Shown one piece after another: positions 10,992 through 28,096 of a stretch of 64,000 bases of DNA. This DNA comes from Dactylonectria macrodidyma. Lineage: Eukaryota; Ascomycota; Sordariomycetes; Hypocreales; Nectriaceae. Under the pieces are notes generated by a model. The model was not told where the DNA came from, searched no databases, and was given only the letters and a program-made list of their open reading frames with translations. The position numbers and the translations under genes were made by a program. The DNA lies in the NCBI GenBank assembly GCA_020744425.1, contig JAGMUV010000011.1:806001-870000 (forward strand), given 5' to 3'. The stretch's first letter is position 1. Each line of letters begins with the position of its first letter.

Positions 10992-13238
10992 TTACCAGAT
11001 ATCCTCCTAATCAAGGTGTTAGCACATGACCCACATTTCTAAATAGTGCGCCGCAGCAATGCTTCAGACAAAATCGGAGATCACGTACCTGGTAGCGACT
11101 GGTGGCTCGCATTTCCTTCAATATGTCCCTACTTTGCGACTCCTCGATACCCCGCTCATCTCTAAGGATTTCCACAAAGGAGGCCTGGACATCCCGAGCC
11201 ATATACTTTGCATCACCACATACGTAAATGTGACCATTCGCCTTCAACAGTTCGTGGACAACTTTGGAATGAGTTTTCAACAGGTTCTGGACGTAGACTT
11301 TCTTCGGGCCCTGCCTTGAGAAGGCAACCATCATGTCAAAACGGTCCCCAAGAACCTCTTTGTACTCCTGTTAAGACCACACATGTTAGTTACTGGATTG
11401 AGACAAATTTGACTTGCTGTACTTGCCTGCCATTCCGACTCGTATATAAAATCTTGATCAGGATGCCGGCACCCGAAAAAGAGGAGCGTTTGGCCAACAC
11501 TCTTCCCTTGCTTGGCGAGGTGCACTCTCTCTTGAACGAACGCCCGGAACGGAGCGACACCCGTACCAGGTCCAATGAGGATAACAGGCGCCTGTGCATC
11601 AGATGGAAGCCTGAAACTTGACTGGCGCACATGAATTGGAACTTGGATTTGTTGGTATTTTCCTCTCGGGCCATTGATATCGTAGGTTGGTGCGGCTTGG
11701 GAGATTGGCTCGCCATTCTGCTTCTGTTTGAGAGCAAGGAGATAATTTGTGGCAACGCCCTTTAGTGGTGTAGGTCTTCCCGCTACCTCATATGACTCCA
11801 CCACTGCGCTGATAGAGATGCTTCTGGGTTGAACAAGGGAAGAAGAAGAGATTGAGTAATATCGTGGTTGCAGCTTGTTGAGGCCCTCAACCAAAGCCGA
11901 AAACGGAAGACTTGTCCATGGTGCTCCACCACCAATGGACCTGAGGACCTGAGCGACAGTCAATTTGCTCTTGGAAATTCGTTCCTGGAAATACTCCTTG
12001 TCGGAACCAATCTTGGCTAATTCGGACTTGATCGAAGCATCCGGCGAGAATGTCGCAATGGATGCCATGAATTGGCGTGAAACAGGTGCGCAAATTTCCA
12101 GGTACGATCGTAGAACGGTCTCGTAGGTCGTGGGGGTAGGAATTGGGACCTTGGATGTCTTCTCGAGAGCCTTAATGTCGATGACGGTGTTTTTGTTTGC
12201 GGAAAGTCCAAGAACACCCAAAAGACTCTCAACTTCGTTTTCGGGATTCGTTGGCCAGATTGCGACATGGTCGCCAGTGTTGTAAGAGAGCCCAGAGTCT
12301 CCAAGAGCAAGCTCGATATGAAGGCAATTCCTGTCGCCACCCTTAAAAAGTTCGTTCGATTGGGAGATTGATGCTATATACGGGTTGCTTGCGCTGAAAG
12401 ATTGTTTGTTTGCAATGCCCTTGAGATGCGCCAGGTTTGGCTCACCAAGAAAGACATTGGCAGAAGTTTCGGTCAAGTCTCTTCGCGGCGTGATAGAAAA
12501 GGTCGGCTCGTACGAAGTTTCTTGCTCTTCCAGACCCATCTTGACAGCCAAAGCAGTCCACATAGGATCCTTCCAGGCAAGAAAATCCTCTTCCGTCGAG
12601 CCCGTCCCATCGTCTCCCTCTCCAATGACACCGATTCTTTCGGCGCCAAAATCATCTAGCGCCCGGCTAACGTTACGAGCCACAGAGTTGTAGTGCTCGT
12701 ATGTGCTGTTGCCCAGTCCAAAAGTGACATAGTTGATGTTTTGAAGGCCATTGGAAAAATTGTTGTCATCGCCTGTCAAGAAGCCGTAAAAGTCGACGGC
12801 GTTATCCGTAGGTTCCCCTTCACCATGGGTGGCAAGGACGAAGATAAGAATCTTGCTGCTAGGGATTGATTCGAGGTCATCGTAGTCGTACTCTTCAAGA
12901 TCGACTACAATGGTATCCAGACCAAATCTCGATTTGCCTTCTTTCGCAAGTCTCTTGGCGTAGTCCTCGGCGGTACCCGTTTGTGAACCATAAAAGACGA
13001 CACAGTTTTTCTTCGACTCTTCTAGCATGCGCGCGATGCTCCTTGACGAAGTATCCGAGTCACCAGCCTCCGAAATTGTGGATGTGGTGTCTGTTGATTT
13101 ACCCTGTAGCGACTTTCCCTTCGTATAGTACAGGACAAGCAGCACCACGATGCCGAGAACGAATGAGTCGAAAACATCCATGTCTCGCAAAACCGCGGGT
13201 GCAATTAAAAACCCGTCTAGAGAAGTTGAGGGCTGCAT
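10992..13238 (-). CDS. NADPH-cytochrome P450 reductase
   Basis: Exons 11427-13238, 11089-11367 and 10992-11006 give 701 aa, typical for the family. The enzyme passes electrons from NADPH through FAD and FMN to microsomal P450s. An N-terminal anchor (FVLGIVVLLVLYY) is followed by the FMN domain (YGSQTGTAEDYAKRLAKEG, LATHGEGEPTDNAVDF, LGNSTYEHYN), the FAD domain (QPRYYSISSSS, LKGVATNYL) and the NADPH domain (IGPGTGVAPFRAFVQER, FFGCRHPDQDFIYE, ANGHIYVCGDAKYMARDV). The first intron (11368-11426) has a GC donor (GCAAGT), the only way to join two conserved blocks in frame. The last exon is 15 bases and encodes EDIW plus stop, the usual end of these proteins. Filamentous fungi often have more than one such reductase. 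Its place next to a CYP51A-like gene suggests, but does not prove, that they work together. Confidence 0.95.
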
Positions 13239-14021
13239 CTTGGTGGATTGATTGATATGAAAGATTTATTTTTGCTGTGCTATCTAATTCGACTCCTTCA
13301 ACGCGATTTATCTATATCATCAGTCGGCTATTGTGAAGCTCTCATGGAGTTGGAACATTTCCACTGTCGGATTCCCGGAACGGGTGGTTTCCGACTTCCG
13401 AGACCGTCAAGATATCGGAATCTGGACCCTGAGGTTTCGAGGTCGGCAATCCCTCGGCAGAAAGTACCGATCTGCGTGGCGGTGATGTGCCCCGGCACTT
13501 GTTTGAAGGGTTGGAATGTGAAGCAATTGACTGTTTGAAAACGCATTGTTGCATTGGACATCCTCACTCGCGGCTTCTGACAAGTCATAACCCCCCCCCC
13601 AACAATTGGCTTCTGTTTTGTATAGAGCTGCACAAACAACACAAGATACCATTGAATAACATCACTCACTAAAATAAATAATTATCCACACCTTATCAGG
13701 GCAATCATTGGCGGTCGGTGGATCTAACGTCACCCAGCCGCCATATTTCCCCCTGCAGACGCTACAGACGCTGCATACGCTACAAACGCCACCAAGAATT
13801 GGCGGTCGGATTGTGGTGTCTCAAAGCGACTACTAGGTTACGTTTGTATTACTAAACTGGTTCCGAGACTCAGTTCCGAAGACGCTTCCCCTCATTTCGG
13901 ACAGACCGACACGAGGGCGCCGAGGTGACGTTCAAAGTCTTTAGAGGCTCAATTCCCACGTCCGATCTTTTTGGTCAGACGACTTCTCTCTATCTGGCTG
14001 AGTGTCGAACGAATTAGCATC
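13239..14021. promoter_or_regulatory. Divergent promoter region of reductase and amine oxidase genes
   Basis: This region of 783 bases separates the leftward reductase gene from the rightward amine oxidase gene. On the reductase side it has TCGGAATCTGGACC at 13415-13428, part of a CGGAA/TTCCG-rich stretch (13365-13420). On the amine oxidase side it has the 12-base direct repeat ATTGGCGGTCGG at 13707-13718 and 13798-13809. Between them lie four 9-base tandem units related to ACGCTACAG. A run of C (about 13590-13600) also occurs. These look like regulatory repeats; no factor can be named with confidence. Confidence 0.45.
13707..13809 (+). repeat. 12-base direct repeat flanking four 9-base tandem repeats
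   Basis: ATTGGCGGTCGG occurs exactly twice, at 13707-13718 and 13798-13809, with starts 91 bases apart. Inside lie four tandem 9-base units at 13759-13794: ACGCTACAG, ACGCTGCAT, ACGCTACAA and ACGCCACCA. They sit 210-315 bases upstream of the amine oxidase start codon. The CGG core of the outer repeat would suit a Zn2Cys6 factor, which is inference. Confidence 0.7.
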
Positions 14022-16298
14022 ATGGCTGCTAGAATCCCCCACCCCCTCTCGGCTTTGTCGCTCGACGAGACCAACCAGGCTCGCGACATTGTCCTTTCTT
14101 TGCATCCCGGAACCATTGTCAATTTCCGCACAGTCTACTTGACCGAGCCTCCCAAGGCTGAGGTCATCCCCTTCCTCGCTCTTGAGCATGCCGGAAAGGT
14201 TACCGAGTTGACTCCAAGACCTGCACGATTGGCTGAGGCTCGTTACGATGTTGTTCACACCGGATCCAAGTACCCAGAGTATCACGAGTCTGTTGTCGAT
14301 CTTCGCACGCTGCAGCGTGTAAAGCACCAGGTCGTTGGATCTGAGCACCATGCCAGCTTGACTGTGTAAGTGGACCCTCGCCTCAACCAGTGATCAACAC
14401 TAATGCATGACCAGCTTCGAGTTCGACACGCTCGTAAAGTGCATCAAAGACTCTCCTCTGTTCCAAGCGAAGGTCAAGGACATCAAGCTACCCGAGGGCT
14501 TTGAGCTTATTGTCGAGCCGTGGCCTTACGGTGGCCCCGATGATGAAGATGGCGATACCCGTTTCTTCCAGGGTCTTTGCTTCGGTCGAGACACTCGAAG
14601 CGGCAACCCCGACTCCAACTTCTACGCCTTCCCCATCCCCATCATCCCCATCATGGATGTTCGCAAGGGCGAGGTTGTGCGTATCGATGAGCCCGCAACC
14701 GGCGGAGGCGGCGATTCTCTGATCGGAAAGGCCGTCAGCGGCAGCATTATTGACCACTGCAAGGGCGCCGAGTACGTCCCGGAGCTCCTGCCTCTGGGAA
14801 CCCGAAAGGATCTCAAGCCCTTGACAGTCCAACAGCCTGATGGCCCCAGCTTTACCATCACAGACGACCTCATTGAGTGGCAAAAGTGGCGAATGAGAGT
14901 CTCTTTTAACCCCCGTGAAGGAGCTGTTCTGCACGACATCCGATACGATGGACGTGAGATTATGTACCGTCTGAGTATCAGTGATATGGTATGTCCGCCG
15001 AAGTTTTACATATTTGAGAGGACTTTTTGTCTCATATAACCCTGCAGACTGTTCCTTACGCCGATCCCCGAGCACCCTTCCATCGCAAGCAAGCATTTGA
15101 TTTCGGTGATGGTGGTCTTGGCCATGCTGTCAACAACCTCACTCTCGGATGTGACTGCCTCGGCGTTATCAAGGTAAGCATGAGCATACGACTCATTTCC
15201 TGGACCGGTTCGCTAACAGAATTCCTCTAGTACTTCGATGGTGTTTTGACTAAGTCAGACGGTTCCGCTGAGGTGACGAAGCAAGTCATCTGCTTGCACG
15301 AACAGGACGACGGCATCCACTGGAAGCACACCAACTGGCGAACTGGCCGCGCCGTCGTGACTCGACGTCGCGAGCTCGTTGTCCAGTTCATCATCACTCT
15401 GGCCAACTACGAATACATCTTCGCCTACAAGTTCGACCAAGCAGCCGGCATTGAGGTCGAGGCCCGAGCCACCGGCATCGTGTCCGTCGTCAACATCGAC
15501 GAGGGCAAGACAGCCCCTTGGGGCAACGTGGTCAGCCCCGGCGCCTTGGCTCAAAACCATCAGCACATCTTCTGCGTTCGCATTGACCCGTCCATCGACG
15601 GCCAGTCCAACACGGTAGTGCAAGAGGAGAGTCTGCCGGTGCGCAGGGATAAGCGGACGAATCCCAACGGAAACTACTACGAAGTGCGCCAGACGCCCAT
15701 CACGACGTCGGGCGGCGTCGACGTTGCTCCTTTCAACAACCGCACCTTCAAGGTCCAGAACTTGGCAAAGCGGAATCCTGTCAGCGGAAAGCCTGTTGGA
15801 TACAAGGTCGGCATCCCTGCCACCCAGCTGCTGCTTTCCGACCCCAACAGCATTCAAGCTCAGCGCGCTTTGTTCGCTCACCACCATCTTTGGGTTACCA
15901 AGTACAAGGATGATGAACTGTACGCTGGAGGTCGCTACACTCTTCAAAGCCGTCGAGAAATCGGCGGCGTTGCCGATGCGGCCGCCCGTAACGAGGATGT
16001 CCTCAACGAGGATATTGTCGTCTGGGCTGTTTTCGGCCTTACTCACAACCCCCGAGTAGAGGATTGGCCTGTCATGTAAGAAATCCTGTTTCCCAAAACC
16101 GAGTATTTTGGACAGACAACTAACCCGTATTACCCCTTTAGGCCCGTTGAAAAGCTTCAAGTCCACTTCCAGCCGTCGGACTTCTTCAAGGAGAACCCTG
16201 CGCTTGACGTTCCTTCAAATGCCGATATCGGTTCTAAGCTGACCGAAGGCTGCTGCAGTGGAGGAAAGGGCCCTAAGATCGAGAAGGGCAGGCTGTAG
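14022..16298 (+). CDS. Copper amine oxidase (topaquinone type)
   Basis: Five exons (14022-14365, 14415-14988, 15048-15173, 15231-16075, 16142-16298) encode 681 aa. The enzyme oxidises primary amines to aldehydes, giving ammonia and hydrogen peroxide, and lets fungi use amines as nitrogen source. The cofactor motif NYEY is at residues 407-410, so Tyr408 should become topaquinone. The catalytic base is probably Asp324 in KQAFDFGDGGLG. Copper ligands include His458 and His460 in NHQHIFC, with a third His expected in the AHHHLWVTK segment. There is no signal peptide, so it is intracellular; the C-terminus GRL is at best a weak peroxisomal signal. The permease that follows on the same strand is a likely partner. 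The last exon adds a cysteine-glycine-rich tail (CCSGG), which is variable in the family. Confidence 0.95.
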
Positions 16299-17649
16299 AG
16301 TAGATTATGGAGCGCTTGCGTACGTTCTGCTTGTAGCGGAGCTTGTTCCGAGAGAAGATGGATACCCCGAAGGGCCAGATTAGACTGTACTGTACATGGA
16401 CAAAATCAATGATACACAATTAGCCAAGTTCTTGGGCTACCGGAATCACGTCGTGAATCACCGCAGTAAGGATGCAGATATGGGTTAAAATTACGTTTGT
16501 ATCTTGAGATCGGCCATCGACCTGCATGTGTCACACCCGTTGGTGCAGCAGCTTAGTGCATGGGCTAGATCCTCTACCACGGACCTATTACCTCACTGAA
16601 TGCCTCCATTTCCCCGCACGTTGATCTGTGCAACTCCATGTGGCGTAGCCCCAACTGTGCAAGGGTGTCATGTTTTTCTCACTTTCTTCTCCAGTTTCGG
16701 CACGATCCAAAGATAAGCGATCGAGGATACTACTTTTGTCGCGCTACAAGTCGTATCAACGCTATCTTGGCCCCTGTGGAGCCCTGTAAACAGCCTAAGA
16801 TAGGGGAGCCCGTTCTAGCGAAACATGGCTGATTCGAGGATTCGACAACTAGCTGTTCGGAACCGAAATCATGCATCGGAACGCTGTAGAGTACCCATGA
16901 AACGGGCTTTCACCACTGGGCTGGCGCTTCAGCCCGGCAGCTGCGGCAGTCAAGTTCCCCAATTGTCTCCACGTCACCCACTGATAACGGCGGAGATGTC
17001 AGTTGTAAGAGCAGTTAGCTTGTTGAAATCCCTTTCAGCAGATAGGGAAAAACCAGGGCACAACGATAAAGCCTGATGTGTAGCAGAAAGCCCTCAAGCC
17101 TCCGGAATCTCGGTATCCAGATTGCAGCCTATGCTCAGCCCGTTACATTACGCGACACAACGCGTGATGGACAAAGCCACATTTGACCCGTGTGGTGTGT
17201 TGTATTCCCTAGATTTGCATCTTGAGTCAGGCCTCCCTTGTATGCCAACTCCTTGTCCATCTGACATGGCATTATGCGTCCTCGATGGGAGAGCGGCAAC
17301 TCCACTTCCCCGCAAGCCACCCCCGCAATGCCACGCGGAATCGGTTTCCGAGTTCCATAAGAGATCTGAAAGTTCTGAATCCGTCCCGTGCGGAGACGCC
17401 AAGGAGCCGCCTAGGACACGCCTAGGGTGGGTTGGGTGTGTGATCCTTTTTAGCTGGCTGCTGGGGGGCCGTTGTTGGCTGCTTACAAAAAGATGGCGTT
17501 CATAGGCGAGGTCGTAATAAAACCGATACAACCCAACCCTCCGCCCTTAAAAGCTCGCGCTTCCGTCACTCCAGACAGACACTTGACCTTGTTGTAAATC
17601 ATCCTCATTCAACACAACGAAGTCGACGAGCCAAACCATCTTTCTCATC
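16299..17649. other. Intergenic, about 1.35 kb, upstream of permease
   Basis: No gene can be supported. A frame of about 127 codons at 17122-17505 is open on both strands and has no recognisable motif. The region from about 17400 carries CCTAGG-type repeats (GCCTAGGACACGCCTAGGGTGG) and a pyrimidine-rich leader just before the permease start. Confidence 0.4.
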
Positions 17650-19479
17650 ATGGACGAAAATCGGGCTCCCAGCGATGTCGACATTAAACGGGAAATCCCC
17701 GATCTCCATCATTCCATCTCGCGACCCCTGAAGAACCTCAGCGATGAAGAGCGCCTCGCCCAACTCGGTCATCAGCAAGAACTCAGTCGACAATTCTCTC
17801 TCCCAGCTCTGGGCGCATTATGCCTGTGTTTGATGGCTACATGGGAAGCTCTGTCCACAGTTATTGCTACCGCGTTGTTGGCTGGAGGGCCACCATGTCT
17901 GTTCTTTAATTAGTATGCTCAACCTCGCACCCTTCGTCCCGGTATATCACTACCATGCTAAATTGTCTGTGAAGCGTTCTTTCGTTCTTGTGCACCATAT
18001 GCATTGTCGTCTCCTTGGGCGAAATCGCCTCGATCTACCCCACCGCTGGCGGTATGCCTCCCCGATGACGACTTCAAACCAATACCTAGGAGCTGACGCG
18101 TGGAACATAGGACAATATCACTGGGTAGCCGCACTCTGCCCTCCCTCAACCAAAGCTGCCGCATCATGGGCAACGGGCTGGATTTCCGTTGGCGGACAAA
18201 TCGTCTTGACCGCGTCGGCCGCATTTGCTGCAGGCCTTCAAGCCCAGGCCCTAATCACCATTAACGATGACACTTACGTCGGCAAACGCTGGCAGGGTAT
18301 GCTCTTTTACTTTGCCATTCTTGCCTACGCAGGAGTGCTCAATATTTGGGGCATGAAGGCAATGCCTCATGTCAACTTGTTTTCCGGTTAGTCATGACCC
18401 CCATGCCTGGTACGAAACCATAGACTGAACCATTTCTAGGAATTCTCCATGTTGCCGCTTTTGTGGCTATCACCATCACTCTTGGAGTCATGGCACCCAA
18501 GAACACGTCTAGTTTCGTTTTCACCGAGTTCGTCAACAGCAGCGGTTGGAAGAGTGATGGCGTTTCCTGGCTTGTCGGCATGCAGAGTGCAGTGTATCCG
18601 TTCCTTGGGTAAGCAATACTTGTCATATCCCCACCAGGGCCAATCCTAACCTCAACTAGATATGATGCAGCATGCCATCTCGCAGAAGAGCTCCCGCACG
18701 CGGCCCGAAACGTCCCTCTGGCTATGGTCGGCAGCGTCGTCGTCAACGGAGTCATCGGCTTCGTCTACGTCATCGTCCTCTTATACAGCTCCAGCTCCCT
18801 CGAATCTCTGTTGACAACCCCAACGGGCTTTCCATTTATGCAAATCTTCCTCGATGCTACAAAGTCCAGGGCCGGTGCAACTATCATGTCTCTTCTGATA
18901 GTTCTCATTGCCACTGCTGCCACTGTTGCTGGAGTCGCATCCACTTCCCGCACGCTTTGGGCTTTTGCTCGCGACAAGGCGACCCCTTTCGACAAGACCT
19001 TGAGTGCCGTCAACCCGAAACTACAAGTTCCTGTGAATGCTGTGGTTCTTGTACTCCTTTTGCAGGTTCTCCTTGGCCTCATCTACCTTGGCAACGCTAC
19101 CGCATTTAACGCCATTCTTTCCATGGCCATCATCGGCCTATACCTATCATACATCCTGCCCATATTCTTCATGACCTTCTTTGGGCGTTCCAAGCTCAGG
19201 CATAGCGATTATGGACCCTTCCGTCTGCCCCGCTTTGCTAGCATTGCCGCGAATGCTATCAGCATGGTGTGGATGATCGTTGTCATGATTTTCAGCACGC
19301 TCCCAATCGCGCTTCCAGTAACGCCACAAAACATGAACTACTCTGTGGTTGTTCTGGCCGGATGGGCCCTTTTCGGCGCAATTTATTACTACACACTTGG
19401 GAAGAGCAAGTATCAGGTTCCATTAACGGATTTGACTATTACGGAGGATTCGAGGGAGGAAGCGGTTGAGGAGAAGTAA
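17650..19479 (+). CDS. APC-family amino acid / choline / amine permease
   Basis: Exons 17650-17912, 17975-18051, 18111-18386, 18440-18608 and 18660-19479 join into 534 aa, typical of fungal APC transporters. A cytosolic N-terminus (about residues 1-50, with NLSDEERLAQLGH) is followed by about 12 membrane segments. Conserved features are FSLPALGALCLCLMATWEAL, LAGGPPCLFFNYVLSFLCT, SLGEIASIYPTAGGQYHW, the HLAEELPHAARNVPLAM motif, and STSRTLWAFARDKATPF. Proteins of this type import choline, GABA, other amino acids or polyamines across the plasma membrane; the exact substrate is not readable. It follows the amine oxidase on the same strand with a 1.35-kb gap, which suggests uptake of the amine that the oxidase consumes. 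Confidence 0.93.
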
Positions 19480-19968
19480 GGAATTTCAAGATTGGGATTA
19501 ATGAACTAACCAATTTGTACTGAAACGGGTTGCAACTTGCCTTGGAATATTTCTGTAGCGATCTCAGTCCTCGCTGGAATTTTCTTTTTAAAGTTTGAAT
19601 GGACTTGAGTGCTTGAGTCTTGTCTTTGATCAAAGTGATATCACCATCGAATAACTAATTTCTGAAGCTGATTTCTCGCCGTTCTAGTGTTGTGCGCCTC
19701 AATGTTCGTACCTGCCAGCCCACTGCGAACCTCAGCCTGATCCGCGACATGTCAGTCACATTGCATAAATTCAGATACTGAGAGTCCAGAGCTCGCTTAC
19801 TATAATGCACTTTCAGTTAGAAAACAAACCAATCCGGCAGAAAACCCCTCACCACCGTTCATCACCAAGAAGGACGCGTTTTGCATGGCTCCCCCCAACG
19901 CCGCCCGAGTTGGAGTCCGAACCTCTTGGGAATAGTCATTAGTTGTTGCTTTTGATATCATCTCAATC
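19480..19968. other. Intergenic gap before the HET pseudogene
   Basis: These 489 bases hold the 3' end of the permease transcript. I see no gene, RNA gene or clear repeat. Confidence 0.45.
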
Positions 19969-22128
19969 ATGGAAATAATTCGTCAGTTCTTGGACCCTTC
20001 GTCCGCCAGAACTATTGCCAGGAGGGACGGATACTGCCCTGCTTGCACTGATATGCTGTGCACTCCCGAGGGCATCAAAGCCTTGGATGCCCTGCCTGGA
20101 TATCGCCATTACAACAGACACCAATGTCGGAAAAGCGCTCAGCAAGAGTGCCCTCTCTGTGAACTCATCTTCCGCAAGGAGTGGGACAATCCCCGAAACA
20201 CAATCGGCGTGAACGAAACCGGCGTGACTATAAACAACAAGCGTTCTGAAGAAGAAAAAAAGCCGCTCTGGTTTGCCACACGAAGGTGCGGAGATTCGTC
20301 ACCATCTAGTTATATACACGATGTCGTCGACGATTGGGGGAGACGTATGCGGGAGGGCTCGGGTGGTAAAGCATGGCTTGATGGTGGGCGCATTACTCAT
20401 GTCAAGCCGTCTCAAATCTCTCAAGAGACATGGCCATGGGCCAGCCAGGCATCGATTTCAATCGTGGCATCTGGCAGTAAGTATGCCGCTTTGTCTGCAA
20501 GGACGACGCTGATTAGATACGGATGACCCTGCAGCACAATCATACTCCCAACGCCCGAGGTGTAGCAATTTTCTTGATGGTGAGATTCTCCAGGAGGCTA
20601 AGCAGTTGCTAGAAGACTGTGCAGGAGGCCGCCATGAAATATACACCCCCCCAAGAAGTCTCGGCTCTCTACCCGGGTCCTGGATGTTCGGCCCGATCTT
20701 AGTCCCCTTGTACGCCTTCAGGAGGTCAAAGATGGTTGCACCGAGAGATACGCAGCTTTGAGTTACTGCTGTGGTGGCCCGCAGCCTTTGACAGCCACTA
20801 AACACAACATCCAGAACCTATATTCTGGGATTGAAATCCACCAATTATCCCAGACACTACAAGACGCCATTCACGTCACACGACGTCTCGGTCTTCGATA
20901 TATATGGATTGATGTCTTGTGCATCATCCAGGATAGTGTTGAGGATAAGCTATTCGAGATGGAGAAAATGAGGACAGTCTATCGGAATGTTGTGATAACA
21001 CTCGCAATTCTCCACGCCCGGAAGGCTTCGGAAGGTTTCTTCAAAGTTGCTAGAGATTATGCACCGGACTCTTCCTGCACTATGCCCGTTCATTTTGTAG
21101 AGCAACCCGGAGTTGGTAATGTGACTCTGGCGGCAAAAGACAGTTTGGGCGCGAGGTACCTGGAGCCACTTCGGACTCGTGGCTGGGCCTTTCAGGAGGC
21201 TGCTCTCTCCCGGCGCGTCATGATATTCTCCGGGTATGATTTACAATGCCACCGCGACGTCAAGCATCAAATGTTTCTCAACCTTGGAAACCTCACGCGT
21301 TCTAGGAGCCCCAAGCTATACGCCTTCGGGATTAAACACTTTCACCAATTCGAAACCCATCGAAACGCCTATAGAGATGACTAGATGACGGCACTATTCC
21401 TAGAGGGGACGTGGAATGCCATGATAGGCGAATATACCTCCCGGTCACTAGCCGTGCTCGATGACCGGCTTCCCGCCATACAGGGGATAGCAAATGAGCT
21501 GCTGCAGTCTAAACACCTGTCCCCCAACATCGATAGGACATATGTTGCGGGCACATGGATGGCTTATCTACTGTCACAGCTAATCTGGTTACAGGGCAAT
21601 CGAACAGCGTTGTGCCCAGATAAATGAAACGTTCCCTTCCAAGCCATCACGAGCAGGTCCAGCAGAGCACCAACCTGGTCATGGGCCTGCCTGGACTGTC
21701 CTATTATGTTTCTTTCCGTTGACACGGACTCCCAAACACTCTGTAGAGGCTTCTCAGTCTTACAGACTCCCTCTAGGTCAGGTGACGTACAATAGAAGGC
21801 AGAGTGCGACGTACTTTGCCGCACTTTGGACGAATTCCGTCATGACTCCTCGTCAAAAGAACGGGCCATCCAGATCAATCTTGGCCTAGATGTAGATGAA
21901 CTTGCTCCAGAGTCTACATGCGTCTACTACATACTTCTGGACAAGCATATAAACGCCGCAGGTATTGATGAAGGTGATCCTCTCTGGTTGTATTACGTAC
22001 TCGGTATTGTTACCTCTGAGGCTCCCGAAGGGGGGTTTCAGCGACTGGGCTCTCTTCGGTGGGACGTTGATCAGCCTGCTGAGGATAAATACACCTTCGG
22101 TCAAAGGAGGCGAATCAGATTGGTCTGA
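19969..22128 (+). pseudogene. HET-domain (heterokaryon incompatibility) pseudogene
   Basis: The first exon (19969-20476) starts MEIIRQFLDPSSARTIARRD and has cysteine pairs (CPACTDMLC, CPLCELIF). A very short intron (20477-20516) may follow. The reading frame then breaks at a run of seven C (20646-20652); eight or five would restore continuity with the rest. After it come YAALSYC, IDVLCIIQDS and LRTRGWAFQEAALSRRVMIF, all HET-domain blocks. Damage in that frame: the strictly expected Trp of SYCWG is Cys (TGT, 20770-20772), and stops occur at 21382 (TAG), 21625 (TGA) and 21793 (TAG). HET proteins trigger cell death when unlike strains fuse and are often lost or highly variable. The amount of damage points to a dead copy rather than sequencing error alone. 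Confidence 0.88.
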
Positions 22129-22577
22129 CAGGATTCCTCAAATGCGAGTCTTAATTAACCTACTATCTATTTTATTTGATGCTAAATACAAGAAGACCGA
22201 GCTAGAAACTTGAATTTGGTGTGATATGCAGCGGTGTTTACAACATTAGTTCGAGGCGTCAAAGACCTCGAAGGTAGCGCCACAGCGACAGTACCATCCA
22301 TTGCATCAAGATTGACCTAGACCCCGAGACAATAGTTTACCTAGTGTCGATCACTTTTGCGTTAATATCCACTTGTTCCGACGAGGATTCATGCCCATTG
22401 TGTAGTTTTGGGGCGCCGCGCAAGATGCGCAAGGGCACAATAATAATTGATGCGATTTTGTGGAACGTCTTCTCGTCTTTGACATCCTCGTAATACTGTG
22501 ATCATAACATGGCATACATTCCATTTACAATAGCCACTATTCAAGACTGGTAATGATACCATGACGATACTCTAATA
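22129..22577. other. Intergenic gap between two pseudogenes
   Basis: These 449 bases separate the ends of the HET and ABC pseudogenes, which converge here. I see no gene or clear repeat. Confidence 0.45.
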
Positions 22578-27972
<5,395 letters not shown>

Positions 27973-28096
27973 TGGCGATGGTCACCCACTTATGGACCTG
28001 AGGCGATCCCATCAATGATCACTTCTAGCCAGCGCTTTAAAAATGAAAGGGTTCGAACGCTCCTAGTATACTATCAATTTATACAACTAGAATCGG

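Noticed and set aside
15255..16166. Open frame of 303 codons antisense to the amine oxidase gene
   Set aside because: It mirrors the codon structure of the strongly supported sense gene and has no motif of its own.
4485..19479. Secondary metabolite gene cluster
   Set aside because: A transpeptidase, a P450, a CPR and oxidases are present, but no polyketide synthase, peptide synthetase, terpene cyclase or similar backbone gene is in the window.
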